DNA from: Comamonas thiooxydans | GTDB taxonomy: Bacteria > Pseudomonadota > Gammaproteobacteria > Burkholderiales > Burkholderiaceae_C | Reading direction: 5' to 3' | Length of the DNA: 64,000 nucleotides | Assembly (NCBI RefSeq): GCF_002157685.2 | Contig: NZ_AP026738.1 | Span: forward strand, 4,588,001 to 4,652,000 | Part shown: positions 54,064-63,283 of the stretch, piece by piece | Numbering within the stretch: position 1 is the first letter of the stretch | Layout: each line of letters begins with the position of its first letter | Translations under genes and position numbers: made by a program | Notes under the pieces: generated by a model | What the model saw: the letters and a program-made list of their open reading frames with translations, nothing else | Database searches by the model: none | Told to the model about the DNA's origin: nothing

Positions 54064-55053
54064 TCAATCCGCCTTTGCATTCGTTGCCTTGATGACCTTG
54101 CCCCAGCGCACGATTTCAGTGGCTATCCAGTCGCTGAACTGCTTGGGCGTGCTGGCAATGGTCTCGAACTCCATCTCGTCCAAGTGCTTGCGTATATCCG
54201 GCGAGTTGAGGATGCGAACCATGGCCTGGTGGTAGGTATTGATGACCACAGGCGGCGTTCCGGCAGGCGCTAGCAGTCCGATCCAGGACGTGGCCTCGAA
54301 GTCCTTGAGGCCGGATTCGGCCAGCGTAGGAATCGTGGGCGTGCTTGGAAAGCGCTTTGTTCCCGTGGAGGCAAGCAGCTTCAGGCGCCCTTCCTTGACG
54401 AAGCCCTGAACATTGCCCGGAACAAAGAAGCCGCCCTGGATATTGCCTGCAATCAGGTCCGTCACCGCAGGCCCTGCGCCACGGTAAGGCACATGAGTCA
54501 TCTGAAAGCCCGCCGCCGATTTCATCATCTCCATGGTGAGGTGCGAGGCGCTGCCCATGGCCACGGAGCCATAAGAGTACTTGCTGGGATTCGCCTTCGC
54601 CTTGGCAATGAAGTCCTTCACATCCTTGAAGCCAGCGTCGGGATTGGCCACCAGGTACTGCGGCGACTTCACCGCCAGCGTGATGGGCACCAAATCCTTG
54701 AGCGGGTCATAGGGCATCTTGTCAAACAGGGTGACATTGATGGCCAAAGGCCCGTTGTAGCCGATCAGCAAGGTATGGCCGTCCGGAACCGAGCGGCTGA
54801 CTTCGTAAGCTCCAATGTTCCCGCCAGCTCCAGGCTTGTTCTCTACCACGAAGGGTTGTCCCAATGCCTCCTGTAGCTTGGGCGCAATCAGACGCGCCAG
54901 TACATCATTCGTGCTGCCCGTAATGGGCACGACGATGCGCACAGGCTTGGTGGGGCGCCATTCGGACGCTGCTGCGGTGGCCTGGCCCCAGGCCGCAGTC
55001 GCCATACAGGCTGCTGCGACCAGGGCGGCCTTGAGTTTCGTGGGGAACTTCAT
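54064..55053 (-). CDS. iphC: Isophthalate-binding periplasmic protein (Bug/TctC family)
   Basis: This 329-residue solute-binding protein has a signal peptide ('LVAAACMATAAWGQATAA') and Bug motifs 'VRIVVPITGSTNDVLARLIA', '[18 protein letters not shown]' and 'GSVAMGSASHLTMEMMKSAA'. In E6, IphC is needed for isophthalate uptake and is thought to work with the same membrane proteins as TphC. Second gene of the operon. Confidence 0.9.
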   Translation of the reverse strand: MKFPTKLKAALVAAACMATAAWGQATAAASEWRPTKPVRIVVPITGSTNDVLARLIAPKLQEALGQPFVVENKPGAGGNIGAYEVSRSVPDGHTLLIGYNGPLAINVTLFDKMPYDPLKDLVPITLAVKSPQYLVANPDAGFKDVKDFIAKAKANPSKYSYGSVAMGSASHLTMEMMKSAAGFQMTHVPYRGAGPAVTDLIAGNIQGGFFVPGNVQGFVKEGRLKLLASTGTKRFPSTPTIPTLAESGLKDFEATSWIGLLAPAGTPPVVINTYHQAMVRILNSPDIRKHLDEMEFETIASTPKQFSDWIATEIVRWGKVIKATNAKAD

Positions 55054-55094
55054 GTTGCTTTGTCTCCGTCATTTCTTGTCTTGGTACTTCTCGT

Positions 55095-56369
55095 TCAGAG
55101 GCTGAAGACCGGCTTCTTTGTCGCGTCCGCCAGTTCCTCGCGGGCCCAGGCCACGGGATCCTGCTCTCTGGGCAGCAAAACGCCTGCTGGGCGCACATGC
55201 TGTTCGCTCGCGTCAAGGGCAGGAGGTGTCTCGCCCTGCTCCAGGCCCAAAGCAGCTTCATTGAGCATGCGGCGGGCCATCACAATGGCCTTGTCCGTGG
55301 GTAGCAGCCTCTCCGCGGCATGGTCCTGGATGGAACCCATGCTTTCCTGCAGCGAATAGTCCTGTGCGGAAAAGCCAAAGATGCCGCTGTAGGAGCGCTC
55401 CTCGCGCTGCGCAACGCGGTCCATGCCGTAGTCATTGTTGCGATTGGCCTTGGGGATGAAGCTGCCGGGCGCTTCATACTCCACGTGTATGCCTTTGCCC
55501 TCCTCCATGGATGTACGTTCTTCTTCGGTAAGCGGCTGGTCCGGCTGCCAGTTGATGCTCCAGGCCCAGCAATTGTGGTCGTCGATAGGCACCCACACAT
55601 GGCCGCCCAGCGCATGGTTGCCGAACGGTGCAATGAGCGTGAACCAGGGGAACAGCCACTGCGTGATGCGCCAGTAGTAGGAATCTGGCTCGCCATTGCG
55701 GCGCCCGAACAGGCTCAGACCGAATGGCGTCTGCTCTATCTCGAACTTCACATTGCCATCGGCCTTGATGTAATCCAGCGCCTTGACACCCTGGTGCATG
55801 GGATCGGTATCCACCTCGAAGCGGTGCACATATGACACATGGGCGGTGTCGATACCGCCTTCCATGGCCTGCAGCCAGTTGCTGTATTGCAGGCGTTTGG
55901 AGACAAATACATGCTCCGGTGGCAGGGTGCACCACTCCAGCTCTGGAGGAGATGGCTTGTGCTCCTCGGGGCCCATGTAGGTCCAGACGATGCCCCCACG
56001 CTCCACGCACGGATAGCCCTTGATGTGCATGCGGGCGCAGGATTGCGGCGACGAGGGAACGTCCACGCACTGGCCATCGCCATCGAACTTGACGCCATGG
56101 TAGGCGCAGCGAATGCCGTTCTCCTCGTTACGACCAAAGTACAGCGACACGCCGCGATGAGAGCAGAACTCGCTGATCAAGCAGGCCTTGCCATCCGTAT
56201 TGCGAAAAGCCAAAAGTTTCTCGCCAAGAAGTTGGACTCGCACCTGCGGACCGTCCGCTTCGGCGATCTCACTGGACATCAATGCCGGCACCCAGTAGCG
56301 GCGCAGCAAATTTCCCATTCGTGTATTGGGGCCGACGCGGGTGAGCGTCTCGGACATTTCCTTGTTCAT
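55095..56369 (-). CDS. iphA: Isophthalate dioxygenase terminal oxygenase
   Basis: This 424-residue Rieske oxygenase of the phthalate 4,5-dioxygenase type starts isophthalate degradation. Rieske ligands are Cys69, His71, Cys88 and His91 ('CSHRGV', 'CAYHGV'); mononuclear iron ligands include His177 and His182 ('GIDTAHVSYVHR'). It needs no beta subunit. Start 56369 follows GGAGAC; 56357 is an alternative. First gene of iphACBDR. Confidence 0.92.
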   Translation of the reverse strand: MNKEMSETLTRVGPNTRMGNLLRRYWVPALMSSEIAEADGPQVRVQLLGEKLLAFRNTDGKACLISEFCSHRGVSLYFGRNEENGIRCAYHGVKFDGDGQCVDVPSSPQSCARMHIKGYPCVERGGIVWTYMGPEEHKPSPPELEWCTLPPEHVFVSKRLQYSNWLQAMEGGIDTAHVSYVHRFEVDTDPMHQGVKALDYIKADGNVKFEIEQTPFGLSLFGRRNGEPDSYYWRITQWLFPWFTLIAPFGNHALGGHVWVPIDDHNCWAWSINWQPDQPLTEEERTSMEEGKGIHVEYEAPGSFIPKANRNNDYGMDRVAQREERSYSGIFGFSAQDYSLQESMGSIQDHAAERLLPTDKAIVMARRMLNEAALGLEQGETPPALDASEQHVRPAGVLLPREQDPVAWAREELADATKKPVFSL

Positions 56370-56421
56370 GCCTTGTCTCCGTGAGGTGGTTTGATTTCGA
56401 TCATGTTCGTCTGATGAGACC

Positions 56422-56442
56422 AATGTCCATCTTATGGATTAT
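56422..56442. promoter_or_regulatory. Candidate IphR site 1 upstream of iphA
   Basis: AATGTCCAT-CTT-ATGGATTAT has the same TGTCCAY-N3-RTGGA layout as sites at 56467 and 52195 and lies 53 bp upstream of iphA. Its right arm is less perfect. Confidence 0.5.
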
Positions 56443-56466
56443 CTGATCTGTGTCAAATTTATTGTT

Positions 56467-56487
56467 TTTGTCCACTCTGTGGACAAA
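56467..56487. promoter_or_regulatory. Candidate IphR site 2 upstream of iphA
   Basis: Arms TTTGTCCAC and GTGGACAAA are perfect complements with TCT between. This is the strongest dyad in the iph region, about 98 bp upstream of iphA and 45 bp from site 1. Confidence 0.62.
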
Positions 56488-56524
56488 CTACACAGCAGCA
56501 AGGTTTCACATGAGAGGTTTCATA

Positions 56525-57056
56525 AGTAAGGAAATCCGGCCTCAACCTCTCCACCAAGAACACGCGCAAGCGCCTGCCGACTGAAGCCGAATGGGAGTAC
56601 GCTGCCCGAGGCGGACTGGAGCAACAGCGCTATGCCTGGGGAGCCCTTAAGGAACCCAATGGCGACGTCATGGCCAGCATCTGGAAGGATCAAACAGGTA
56701 GCTTCCCTCAAGCCCAGCCCAAGATCCTTCCGGGAACCGAGCCCGTCGCCAGCTACGAGTCCAATGGATATGGTCTATTCGACATGGCTGGCAATGCTTG
56801 GCAATGGACGGCAGACTGGTACCGCTATGACGCCTTCGGCATGCAAGCTCGCTTGAAGCACGTCAGCAACCCCAAAGGCTCCTTCGACCTCGACGGTTTG
56901 CGCAGCGATGCTCCCAAACGTGTCATCCGTGGAGGATCCTTCTTGTGCAATGAAGACTATTGCGAAGGCTACCGGGTCAGCGCCCGACAGGGACAGGCCC
57001 CATGGAGTGCAAGCAACAATGTAGGCTTCAGGCTCGTCATGGATAGGGGCCGATAA
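56525..57056 (+). pseudogene. Formylglycine-generating-enzyme/SUMF1-like fragment
   Basis: The frame encodes the C-terminal half of an FGE-sulfatase domain: 'RLPTEAEWEYAARGG', 'GYGLFDMAGNAWQWTADWY' and 'RVIRGGSFLCNEDYCEGYR' with the active-site cysteine pair, ending in 'NNVGFRLVM'. The N-terminal half is absent, replaced by the iph promoter side, so the gene is truncated. It marks the right edge of the island. Confidence 0.82.
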
Positions 57057-57145
57057 GGACCAACAGATGCTCAATCCACCCAATGAGAGCCGCATCGCAG
57101 GTCAAGCGACCTGCGCGCCCGCTACAAGCTTGGTGATCGCTGCCC

Positions 57146-57151
57146 TCTAGC
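57146..57151. repeat. 6-bp target site duplication of the IS481-family element
   Basis: TCTAGC stands directly before the left end (57146-57151) and directly after the right end (58191-58196), fixing the element's borders. Confidence 0.85.
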
Positions 57152-58190
57152 TGTGAAGCTTCAATAGGTTGTATCCGGTGTTCATCCGGGTTGGATTTGA
57201 GAGACTGGAAGTCGCCAAACACCCAACCTACTCAGGACACCCAACCGGATGAACACCCATAAGCAGCCCGGCCTACCTTCGCCCGCCGACTTGGGATGGC
57301 TAAACAAATGACCATTCATGGCCTGGACGTCGCCCAGGCTGGTCTTTGCCAAGGCGTCACGGCGCAGACAACCAGGAAGTGGTTGGGCCGGTATTTGACC
57401 GGTGGCGAAGCCGCCCTGGTCGATGCGTCCTCCAGGCCCGCGCGCTCGCCCCGGACTATTGACCAGTCCAAGGCACTGCTCATCGTCGAGTTGCGCCGTC
57501 GTCGGATGCTTCAGTCGCGCATTGCCAGCTATGCCGGTATCTCGGCCACCACCGTCAGCCGTGTGCTGACCCGTGCAGGCCTGTCTCGCCTCAGTGACCT
57601 GCAGTCTGCTGAGCCGGTGATTCGCCACAAGCACGAGGCTCCTGGTGACATGCTGCACATCGACACCAAGAAGCTCGGGCGCATCGTCAGACCCAGTCAC
57701 CGCGTAACCGGCAACCTGCGCGACTCGGTCGAGGGTGCAGGCTGGGAGACGTTGTTTGTGGCTATCGACGACCACGCACGCATCGCCTTCACTGCCATGC
57801 ATCGCGACGAGAAGAAGCACGAAGCCGTCGCGTTTGTGCACAACGCGGTGGCGTACTACGCGGGGTTGGGTGTACGCATCAAGCGCCTGCTGACCGACAA
57901 CGGCGCAGCCTTCCGCTCCAAGGAGTTTGCTGCCGCCTGCAAAGCCTTGGGCATGCAGCACAAGTTCACCAGACCGTACCGGCCACAGACCAATGGCAAG
58001 GCGGGGCGATTCATCCAGTCAGCACTACGGGAATGGGCCTATGGCTGGACCTACCAGAACTCAGCTGAGCGGACCCATGCCCTGGCGAACTGGCAGCACC
58101 ATTACAACTGGCACAGGCCGCACAGCGGCATCGGTCACATTGCTCCGATGTCCAGGCTCAAATCTGCAAATAACCTCTTGACGGTTCACA
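57152..58190 (+). mobile_element. IS481-family insertion sequence
   Basis: The 1039-bp element starts TGTGAAGCTTCAATAGGTTG and ends with the inverted relative CTTGACGGTTCACA. It has a single transposase gene and the 6-bp duplication TCTAGC. Upstream, CCAACCGGATGAACACCCAT-like repeats near 57180-57260 are internal. The transposase is defective, so the copy needs help in trans to move. Confidence 0.88.
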
Positions 58191-58195
58191 TCTAG
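57249..58195 (+). pseudogene. IS481-family transposase, frameshifted and lacking catalytic Glu
   Basis: Homologues begin MNTHK...; here that start (57249) is separated by a one-base deletion near 57265 from the main frame, which opens at 57296 (299 residues). DDE motifs: 'DMLHIDTKKLGRIVRP' (D), 'KRLLTDNGAAFRSKEF' (D), but 'QTNGKAGRFIQSALREW' has Gly where the family has the catalytic Glu. The TAG stop is formed by the target duplication, outside the IS itself. Confidence 0.83.
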
Positions 58196-58246
58196 CACTG
58201 GGTTTCACATTTCAGAAAACGAACCTGCCGCCATCCGATGCGCCCT

Positions 58247-59080
58247 TCACCGGGATTTCAATTTTGCAATTTTGATGAGCTGCACAAATTCGTTGAAACC
58301 ATTGAGATACGTGCTCAGATTTTTCCGACTCGATTCATCCATCAACTCACCTTGAGCATCGAACGCATTTTGTGCACGAGACACCAGTACGGAGCTACCG
58401 CTGTACAGCGTAACGCCCAACATCTTGAGAGTGGGCAACCAGGCGGCCTGGGACGACAAAGTACCAAAGCCCCCCATCGATGCGCCAATCATGCCTGTTG
58501 GACGCCTGGCAAAAACGGCTTTCATATCTGCACGCGAGAGCCAGTCAATGCCATTTTTGAACACACCCGGTACGCCGTTGTTGTACTCAGGGGTGACCAT
58601 CAGCAAAGCGTCTGCATCCAGAATCTGCGCTTTCAATTTGAGTACCGCGGCCGGAATGCCTTCACTGGCTTCCAGGTCCGCGTCATAGAGCGGAATTCCG
58701 TGCAAGGTTGCGACTTCGATATTCATACCTTGTGGTGCCATTGCCTGCGCTGAACGGGCCAGGGCTGTATTGAATGATGAATGACGCAAACTTCCCGAGA
58801 GAGCTAGTACGCGACAGGTACCGAACATGTTCCGGTTGCCCGAATTTTCCCGAAGCGCTTCACTGAGCTGGTCGATCAGTTGAGTCCACTCCGGCGAGTC
58901 TTCGAGCTTTTTTTCACGAATGAACTGTGCTTGTGGTTCATCCCAAAAATCAGCGTCTGCCAGAAGCACGTCATTGGGCAATGGTCGGTGCTGGTTGAGA
59001 AAAGCTGCGATCGCATCTGGCGAATTGGGAAGACCCAGTTGAGCAAACAAGTCGTGAAAGCGAAAGAAGTTATCGGACAT
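58247..59080 (-). CDS. DUF2789-NADPH-dependent FMN reductase fusion
   Basis: This 277-residue protein joins an N-terminal DUF2789-like domain (about 1-75: 'FHDLFAQLGLPNSPDAIAAF', 'LADADFWDEPQAQFIREKKL') and a flavodoxin-fold FMN reductase ('VLALSGSLRHSSFNTALARS', 'VTPEYNNGVPGVFKNGIDWL'). The reductase part resembles chromate/quinone reductases. ATG 59080 is used; a TTG at 59089 is possible. Its partner for the fused domain is unknown. Confidence 0.8.
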   Translation of the reverse strand: MSDNFFRFHDLFAQLGLPNSPDAIAAFLNQHRPLPNDVLLADADFWDEPQAQFIREKKLEDSPEWTQLIDQLSEALRENSGNRNMFGTCRVLALSGSLRHSSFNTALARSAQAMAPQGMNIEVATLHGIPLYDADLEASEGIPAAVLKLKAQILDADALLMVTPEYNNGVPGVFKNGIDWLSRADMKAVFARRPTGMIGASMGGFGTLSSQAAWLPTLKMLGVTLYSGSSVLVSRAQNAFDAQGELMDESSRKNLSTYLNGFNEFVQLIKIAKLKSR

Positions 59081-59207
59081 AGATATCAATTGTTGGTGAG
59101 CACAAAAACATATCGAGGCCAGGATTGCTCCTGAGCTTGCTCGCTCTCATTCCCACAGCCTCTTGGGACGAAGTAGAAGTAGCCGCGATATCACTACCCA
59201 TTGGCTA

Positions 59208-59603
59208 CTAGATGCATACCTTGATCATTTCACCATCCACCATAACGTCATAGCGTGGGCAGTCATGAGTCCTGATCGGTGCAGAGAGGCGTCCCGCCTT
59301 TTGCAAGTACGGCAACATTTCCGCCGGGGCTTTTTCGATGCCAGGCGGAGGAAGAACAACAGCATCCGACACTTTTCTTCCCGTTGTGACATCGAAGCGC
59401 GCAGAGTGGAACGCGCAGGTCACAACATGACCGACCAGCGCGCCTTCGGCCAGTGAAGCATTCATATGTCCACATCGATTACCCACTGCATGGATGGATC
59501 CGTCAACATGGGTCAGCAAAACCTCCACATTCCCAACGTTGATGGCGCGCATAGAGCCCTCTGGAAGCTCGGCGAGCCTGATGGCTTCGATCCACTGAGT
59601 CAT
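59208..59603 (-). CDS. Rieske 2Fe-2S ferredoxin-like protein
   Basis: This 131-residue protein carries one Rieske cluster: 'GNRCGHMNASLAEG' and 'VVTCAFHSARFD' (Cys-x-His ... Cys-x2-His), with the usual 'GRKVSDAVVLPPPG' edge. It resembles NirD/biphenyl-ferredoxin-type small Rieske proteins. AAGGAGAC precedes MTQWIEA at 59603; a longer frame upstream is noise. It may serve an oxygenase outside the window. Confidence 0.83.
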   Translation of the reverse strand: MTQWIEAIRLAELPEGSMRAINVGNVEVLLTHVDGSIHAVGNRCGHMNASLAEGALVGHVVTCAFHSARFDVTTGRKVSDAVVLPPPGIEKAPAEMLPYLQKAGRLSAPIRTHDCPRYDVMVDGEMIKVCI

Positions 59604-59739
59604 GACGGTCTCCTTGATCGTTGATGGTGGCAATAGCTTCCGCGCTTCAGCACCAATTGGCAAGGCATCTGGTAAGCCACAGCACCTACAACTGTAGATT
59701 TGGCATAGCTCATTAGGGCCCTGAGCAAGGGATCTGCCT

Positions 59740-59982
59740 TCATACAAAGCCATCGAACGCAGCATCACGTGACAGGCCGTAGGCTGCAATGAAAAACTCG
59801 TATGTCGCCCCAGTTGTTGGGTCTGTTGCAGCTTCGATGCCGATGGTATCCAGCGCGCCATCCAGAACCTGCGCCGCACTCAACGGCTTGGCGTCAATCT
59901 GCTGAGCCAGCACGTAACTTCCATCGGCGGTGCGAAAGATCACGTCGCCCAGCGAGTTCACAAACTCAATAGTGTTCTGCAT
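59740..59982 (-). CDS. Small hypothetical protein
   Basis: This 80-residue acidic protein (MQNTIEFVNSLGDVIFRTAD...) has no membrane segment or motif I recognise. 'QQIDAKPLSAAQVLDGALDT' suggests helices. It precedes the Rieske gene on the same strand by 136 bp and follows the isochorismatase gene by 71 bp, so it may be part of the same unit. Confidence 0.5.
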   Translation of the reverse strand: MQNTIEFVNSLGDVIFRTADGSYVLAQQIDAKPLSAAQVLDGALDTIGIEAATDPTTGATYEFFIAAYGLSRDAAFDGFV

Positions 59983-60053
59983 AGCACTCTGTTGATTAAT
60001 CAGGCCGAATCGCCCCGCTCGACAGCATTGTCAAGGCGAGGCGTCAAACAGCT

Positions 60054-60683
60054 TTACTTGGCGCTCGTCAGCGTGTTGTAGCTGGTGATCAAGTTGCGGT
60101 AGTCAGGGATGTGGTTGGAGAACAGAGTCCCCAGACCTTCAATATCGTTGCGCCAATCGCGGTGCAATTCGCAGGCTGCTCCGAACCAGGTCATCAGTTG
60201 AGCACCGGCCTGCTCCATGCGGCTCCAGGCGGCCTGCTGGGTCATGGAGTTGAAGGTGCCCGAGGCATCGGCGATCACGAACACCTCAAAGCCTTCGGCC
60301 AGGGCCGACAGCACGGGGAAGGCCACGCAGACCTCGGTCACCACGCCGGCCACGATGAGCTGCTTCTTGCCCGTGGCCTTGACGGCCTTGACGAAGTCCT
60401 CGTTGTCCCAGGCATTGATCTGGCCGGGACGGGCAATATATGGGGCATCAGGAAACATCTCCTTCAATTCAGGCACCAGAGGCCCGTTGGGGCCGTTCTC
60501 GAAACTGGTGGTCAGAATTGTGGGCAGTTTGAAGTATTTGGCCATATCGGCCAGGGTCAGCACGTTGTTCTTGAACTTGTCGGGGTCGATGTCACGCACC
60601 AGGGACAGCAGGCCGGTCTGGTGATCGACCATCAGCACGGCAGCGTTGTTCTTGTCGAGGCGGACATAAGGTTTGTTGCTCAT
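60054..60683 (-). CDS. Isochorismatase-family hydrolase (YcaC-like)
   Basis: This 209-residue cysteine hydrolase has the family triad: Asp in 'VLMVDHQTGLLSLVRDI', a Lys-containing central region, and Cys in 'VAGVVTEVCVAFPVLSALAE'. The YcaC-like branch has no settled substrate. AAGGAGAT precedes ATG 60683. Confidence 0.87.
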   Translation of the reverse strand: MSNKPYVRLDKNNAAVLMVDHQTGLLSLVRDIDPDKFKNNVLTLADMAKYFKLPTILTTSFENGPNGPLVPELKEMFPDAPYIARPGQINAWDNEDFVKAVKATGKKQLIVAGVVTEVCVAFPVLSALAEGFEVFVIADASGTFNSMTQQAAWSRMEQAGAQLMTWFGAACELHRDWRNDIEGLGTLFSNHIPDYRNLITSYNTLTSAK

Positions 60684-60782
60684 GGAAATCTCCTTGGAGA
60701 GCATGGATGCCCAGATGGGCGGGGAAGCCTGGCCCTTTTGAGGTCAGGATGAAACCGATGGTTGAAACGCGGAGGTAGCGGC

Positions 60783-61205
60783 TCAGTGTTTGCTCAAAGA
60801 CTGACGTCGCTGGTGAGCCAGGATGGCCGCCACCGCCAGCCCACCTATGACGCTCATGTGGTCCTGCACTAGAGCTTTTTCGAGAAAGCCTTCCATGCCA
60901 CTCATTTCCCAGAAGCGGTGGGCAATGGGAATCGTGGCCAAAGTGAAGCCCGCCAGCGCTGCGGCGCCCAGCCATGCCCAGCGGCTGCAGGTAATGATCG
61001 CCAGTGGAGCCACAAGCTGGACTGCAATGGTGACTATCGCGAACAGGGTGACAGGCTGAAGACCGAAGTGCTCCATTTCTCCGATGGCAGCTTGAAAGTC
61101 AACAACTTTGTTCAAGCCACTCCACCAAAAGATATAGGTCAGCAAGGTCGTAGCCAACAGGTAGAAAAAACGGGAACGCAGCATGTTGTCAATCAAGGCA
61201 TTCAT
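60783..61205 (-). CDS. DoxX-like membrane protein
   Basis: This 140-residue protein has four hydrophobic segments ('FFYLLATTLLTYIFWWSGLN', 'LFAIVTIAVQLVAPLAIITC', 'AALAGFTLATIPIAHRF'). The DoxX family accompanies redox enzymes. Start 61205 follows GGAGC; a TTG at 61217 is less likely. It sits between the EamA and isochorismatase genes. Confidence 0.75.
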   Translation of the reverse strand: MNALIDNMLRSRFFYLLATTLLTYIFWWSGLNKVVDFQAAIGEMEHFGLQPVTLFAIVTIAVQLVAPLAIITCSRWAWLGAAALAGFTLATIPIAHRFWEMSGMEGFLEKALVQDHMSVIGGLAVAAILAHQRRQSLSKH

Positions 61206-61234
61206 GGCAAGCTCCAAACTGATAACGGCTTTAT

Positions 61235-62122
61235 TTAATCTTGCGCCACGGTGTTGCGCACATGACGTGTGGATTTGTTACCGGGCTTACCGGCCGATTT
61301 TTGGCTCAGCATCAGGCCCCCCATGACCAGTACCGCCCCAGCTACTTGCAAAGCCGTGGGTTGAACCCCTTTGACCAGTGCGTCCAGCACGAAAGCTGTG
61401 ACCGGCACCAGCAGCATGAAAGGCGCAACCGCCACCGCACCGGCTCGCTCAATGGCTCCGAACCACAAGGCAAAGGGAACGGCAGTCAGTGCCACAGCCA
61501 GTAGACCCAAGCCCAAAACATTGGCCGCATTCAGTTGTGCAGGCACATCTTGAGCGACAGCTGCAACAAGAGACAACTCCACACCGGCAATCAGCAACTG
61601 CCAGCCTGTGAAGCCCAGCAAAGGCATGGGTGGCTGCCCCCACTTGTTCAACAGTACGCCACCAGCGGCGATGGACAGCATGCCTCCAATGGCGGCTGCA
61701 ATACCCAGCGAATCAAGCTGCGCGTTACTTGACAGAACGACCAGCGAAACACCCAAAGCACCTAGCAAAACTGAACCAATCTTGGTAGCGGTGGGGCGTG
61801 CTCCCAGAATGCCCCAGGCAATGAAGATCACCGCCAATGGCGTCAAGGCCTGGAAGATTGCGGCGACGCCGCCCGGCAAGCGGGTTGCAGCCACAAAGAA
61901 CAGGCCAAAGAAAAGCCCAGCGTTCAACGTGCCCAGCACCGCCAGTCGTCCCCACCAGACACGCGGAGGCACGCAGCGAACAATGGCCAGCAAGACCAGG
62001 GCTCCTCCCAGAGCACGAAATGCAGCGAGGAACAGGGGATGCGGAGGCAGCCACGTAGTGGTCAGCACATAGGTGAATCCCCAGAGAATGGCTGCGGCGG
62101 CAGCTGAAAGTTTGGCGTTCAT
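61235..62122 (-). CDS. EamA/DMT-family transporter
   Basis: This 295-residue inner-membrane protein has ten predicted helices in two EamA repeats, with 'AAAAAILWGFTYVLTTTWLP' at the start, 'LGTLNAGLFFGLFFVAATRL' and 'PFMLLVPVTAFVLDALVKGV'. Such proteins export metabolites such as amino acids; YdfJ/RhtA-like. Ends 17 bp before the DoxX-like upstream region. Confidence 0.87.
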   Translation of the reverse strand: MNAKLSAAAAAILWGFTYVLTTTWLPPHPLFLAAFRALGGALVLLAIVRCVPPRVWWGRLAVLGTLNAGLFFGLFFVAATRLPGGVAAIFQALTPLAVIFIAWGILGARPTATKIGSVLLGALGVSLVVLSSNAQLDSLGIAAAIGGMLSIAAGGVLLNKWGQPPMPLLGFTGWQLLIAGVELSLVAAVAQDVPAQLNAANVLGLGLLAVALTAVPFALWFGAIERAGAVAVAPFMLLVPVTAFVLDALVKGVQPTALQVAGAVLVMGGLMLSQKSAGKPGNKSTRHVRNTVAQD

Positions 62123-62248
62123 TGTTTATCCCAGGTAAAGGCGCGGCTCTCCCACGCTTCGAAGTTGAAGACGAAACACGGCTGGCAAGGATTGAGAAAA
62201 GAGGTGGCAATAACATCAGCCCTTGGCTGATTTCATGCGCTGTGCGGT

Positions 62249-63127
62249 CTAGGAGGCTGGAACATGGATCTGGCCAAATCTGCCGCTGTTGAAGTCTGTG
62301 ATGGCCATGCGAATTTCCTCCTCGCTATTCATCACAAACGGGCCATATCCAACAATGGGCTCCGAGATCGGTATCCCGCTGAGAACAAGCAACGAGCTGT
62401 CGTTGTTCGCCTCCAGCAACACCTGCGTACCGTCCACACTCAGATGTGCCACTTGGTCGGTACGAACAGCATCCCGGCCATTGATCAGCAACGAGCCTTG
62501 CAGCATCGCCACAGCCAGTGTGTGCCCTTCCGGCATATGCAGCATTGCGGACTTGCCGGCTGTCATCCGTACATCCCAGACGTTGATGGGCGTATGGGTA
62601 TGTGCCGGGCCTGTATGACCCTGATGGTTTCCGGCAATGACTCGCACTCGCCCGGCATTGCCGGGAAGTGGGACATCGGGAATTTCTGCATTGGTGATCG
62701 ACTGATAACCAGGCTTGACCATCTTGTCGCTGGATGGCAGATTGACCCACAACTGAACCATGTGGAAGGGGCCACCACTCTCGGCATAGGCAGATGAATG
62801 GAATTCCTCATGCAGGATGCCACTAGCAGCAGTCATCCACTGCACGTCACCGGGGCCGATGACTCCACCTGCACCTGTGGAATCACGATGCTCGACCTCC
62901 CCCTCGTAGACGATTGTTACCGTCTCAAATCCACGATGCGGATGTTGACCCACACCCCTACGTTTGCTGGTAGGCGCGAAGCTGTATGGACCAGCATGGT
63001 CCAGCAGTAGAAAAGGACTCAGCTGGGTTCCGTGCTGACTGTAGTGAAACAGGGAGCGCACGGGGAATCCATCGCCGACCCAGTGCTGCTGAGGTGCGCT
63101 GTAGATTCCTTGAATGGTCTTTTGCAT
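62249..63127 (-). CDS. Pirin-family protein
   Basis: This 292-residue bicupin has the pirin signature 'GVGQHPHRGFETVTIVYEGE', with metal His residues, and 'MTAASGILHEEFH'. Bacterial pirins such as YhhW act as quercetinases or redox-linked regulators. It has the usual length (about 290). AGGAGAA precedes the ATG. The LysR gene at 63284 lies upstream on the same strand. Confidence 0.9.
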   Translation of the reverse strand: MQKTIQGIYSAPQQHWVGDGFPVRSLFHYSQHGTQLSPFLLLDHAGPYSFAPTSKRRGVGQHPHRGFETVTIVYEGEVEHRDSTGAGGVIGPGDVQWMTAASGILHEEFHSSAYAESGGPFHMVQLWVNLPSSDKMVKPGYQSITNAEIPDVPLPGNAGRVRVIAGNHQGHTGPAHTHTPINVWDVRMTAGKSAMLHMPEGHTLAVAMLQGSLLINGRDAVRTDQVAHLSVDGTQVLLEANNDSSLLVLSGIPISEPIVGYGPFVMNSEEEIRMAITDFNSGRFGQIHVPAS

Positions 63128-63283
63128 TGACTTCTCCTGAAGTGCGCAAGAACGTAGGACTTGCGAACGAGTTAGAAGTAACTGTAGAGACGCACACGAG
63201 CGCTGAATAGCCTGGAATTCTTGCCACCAGCGTTCATTAATTGGAACGATAGTGCATCGTCCCTTTTGAGCTGGTCCTGGACG

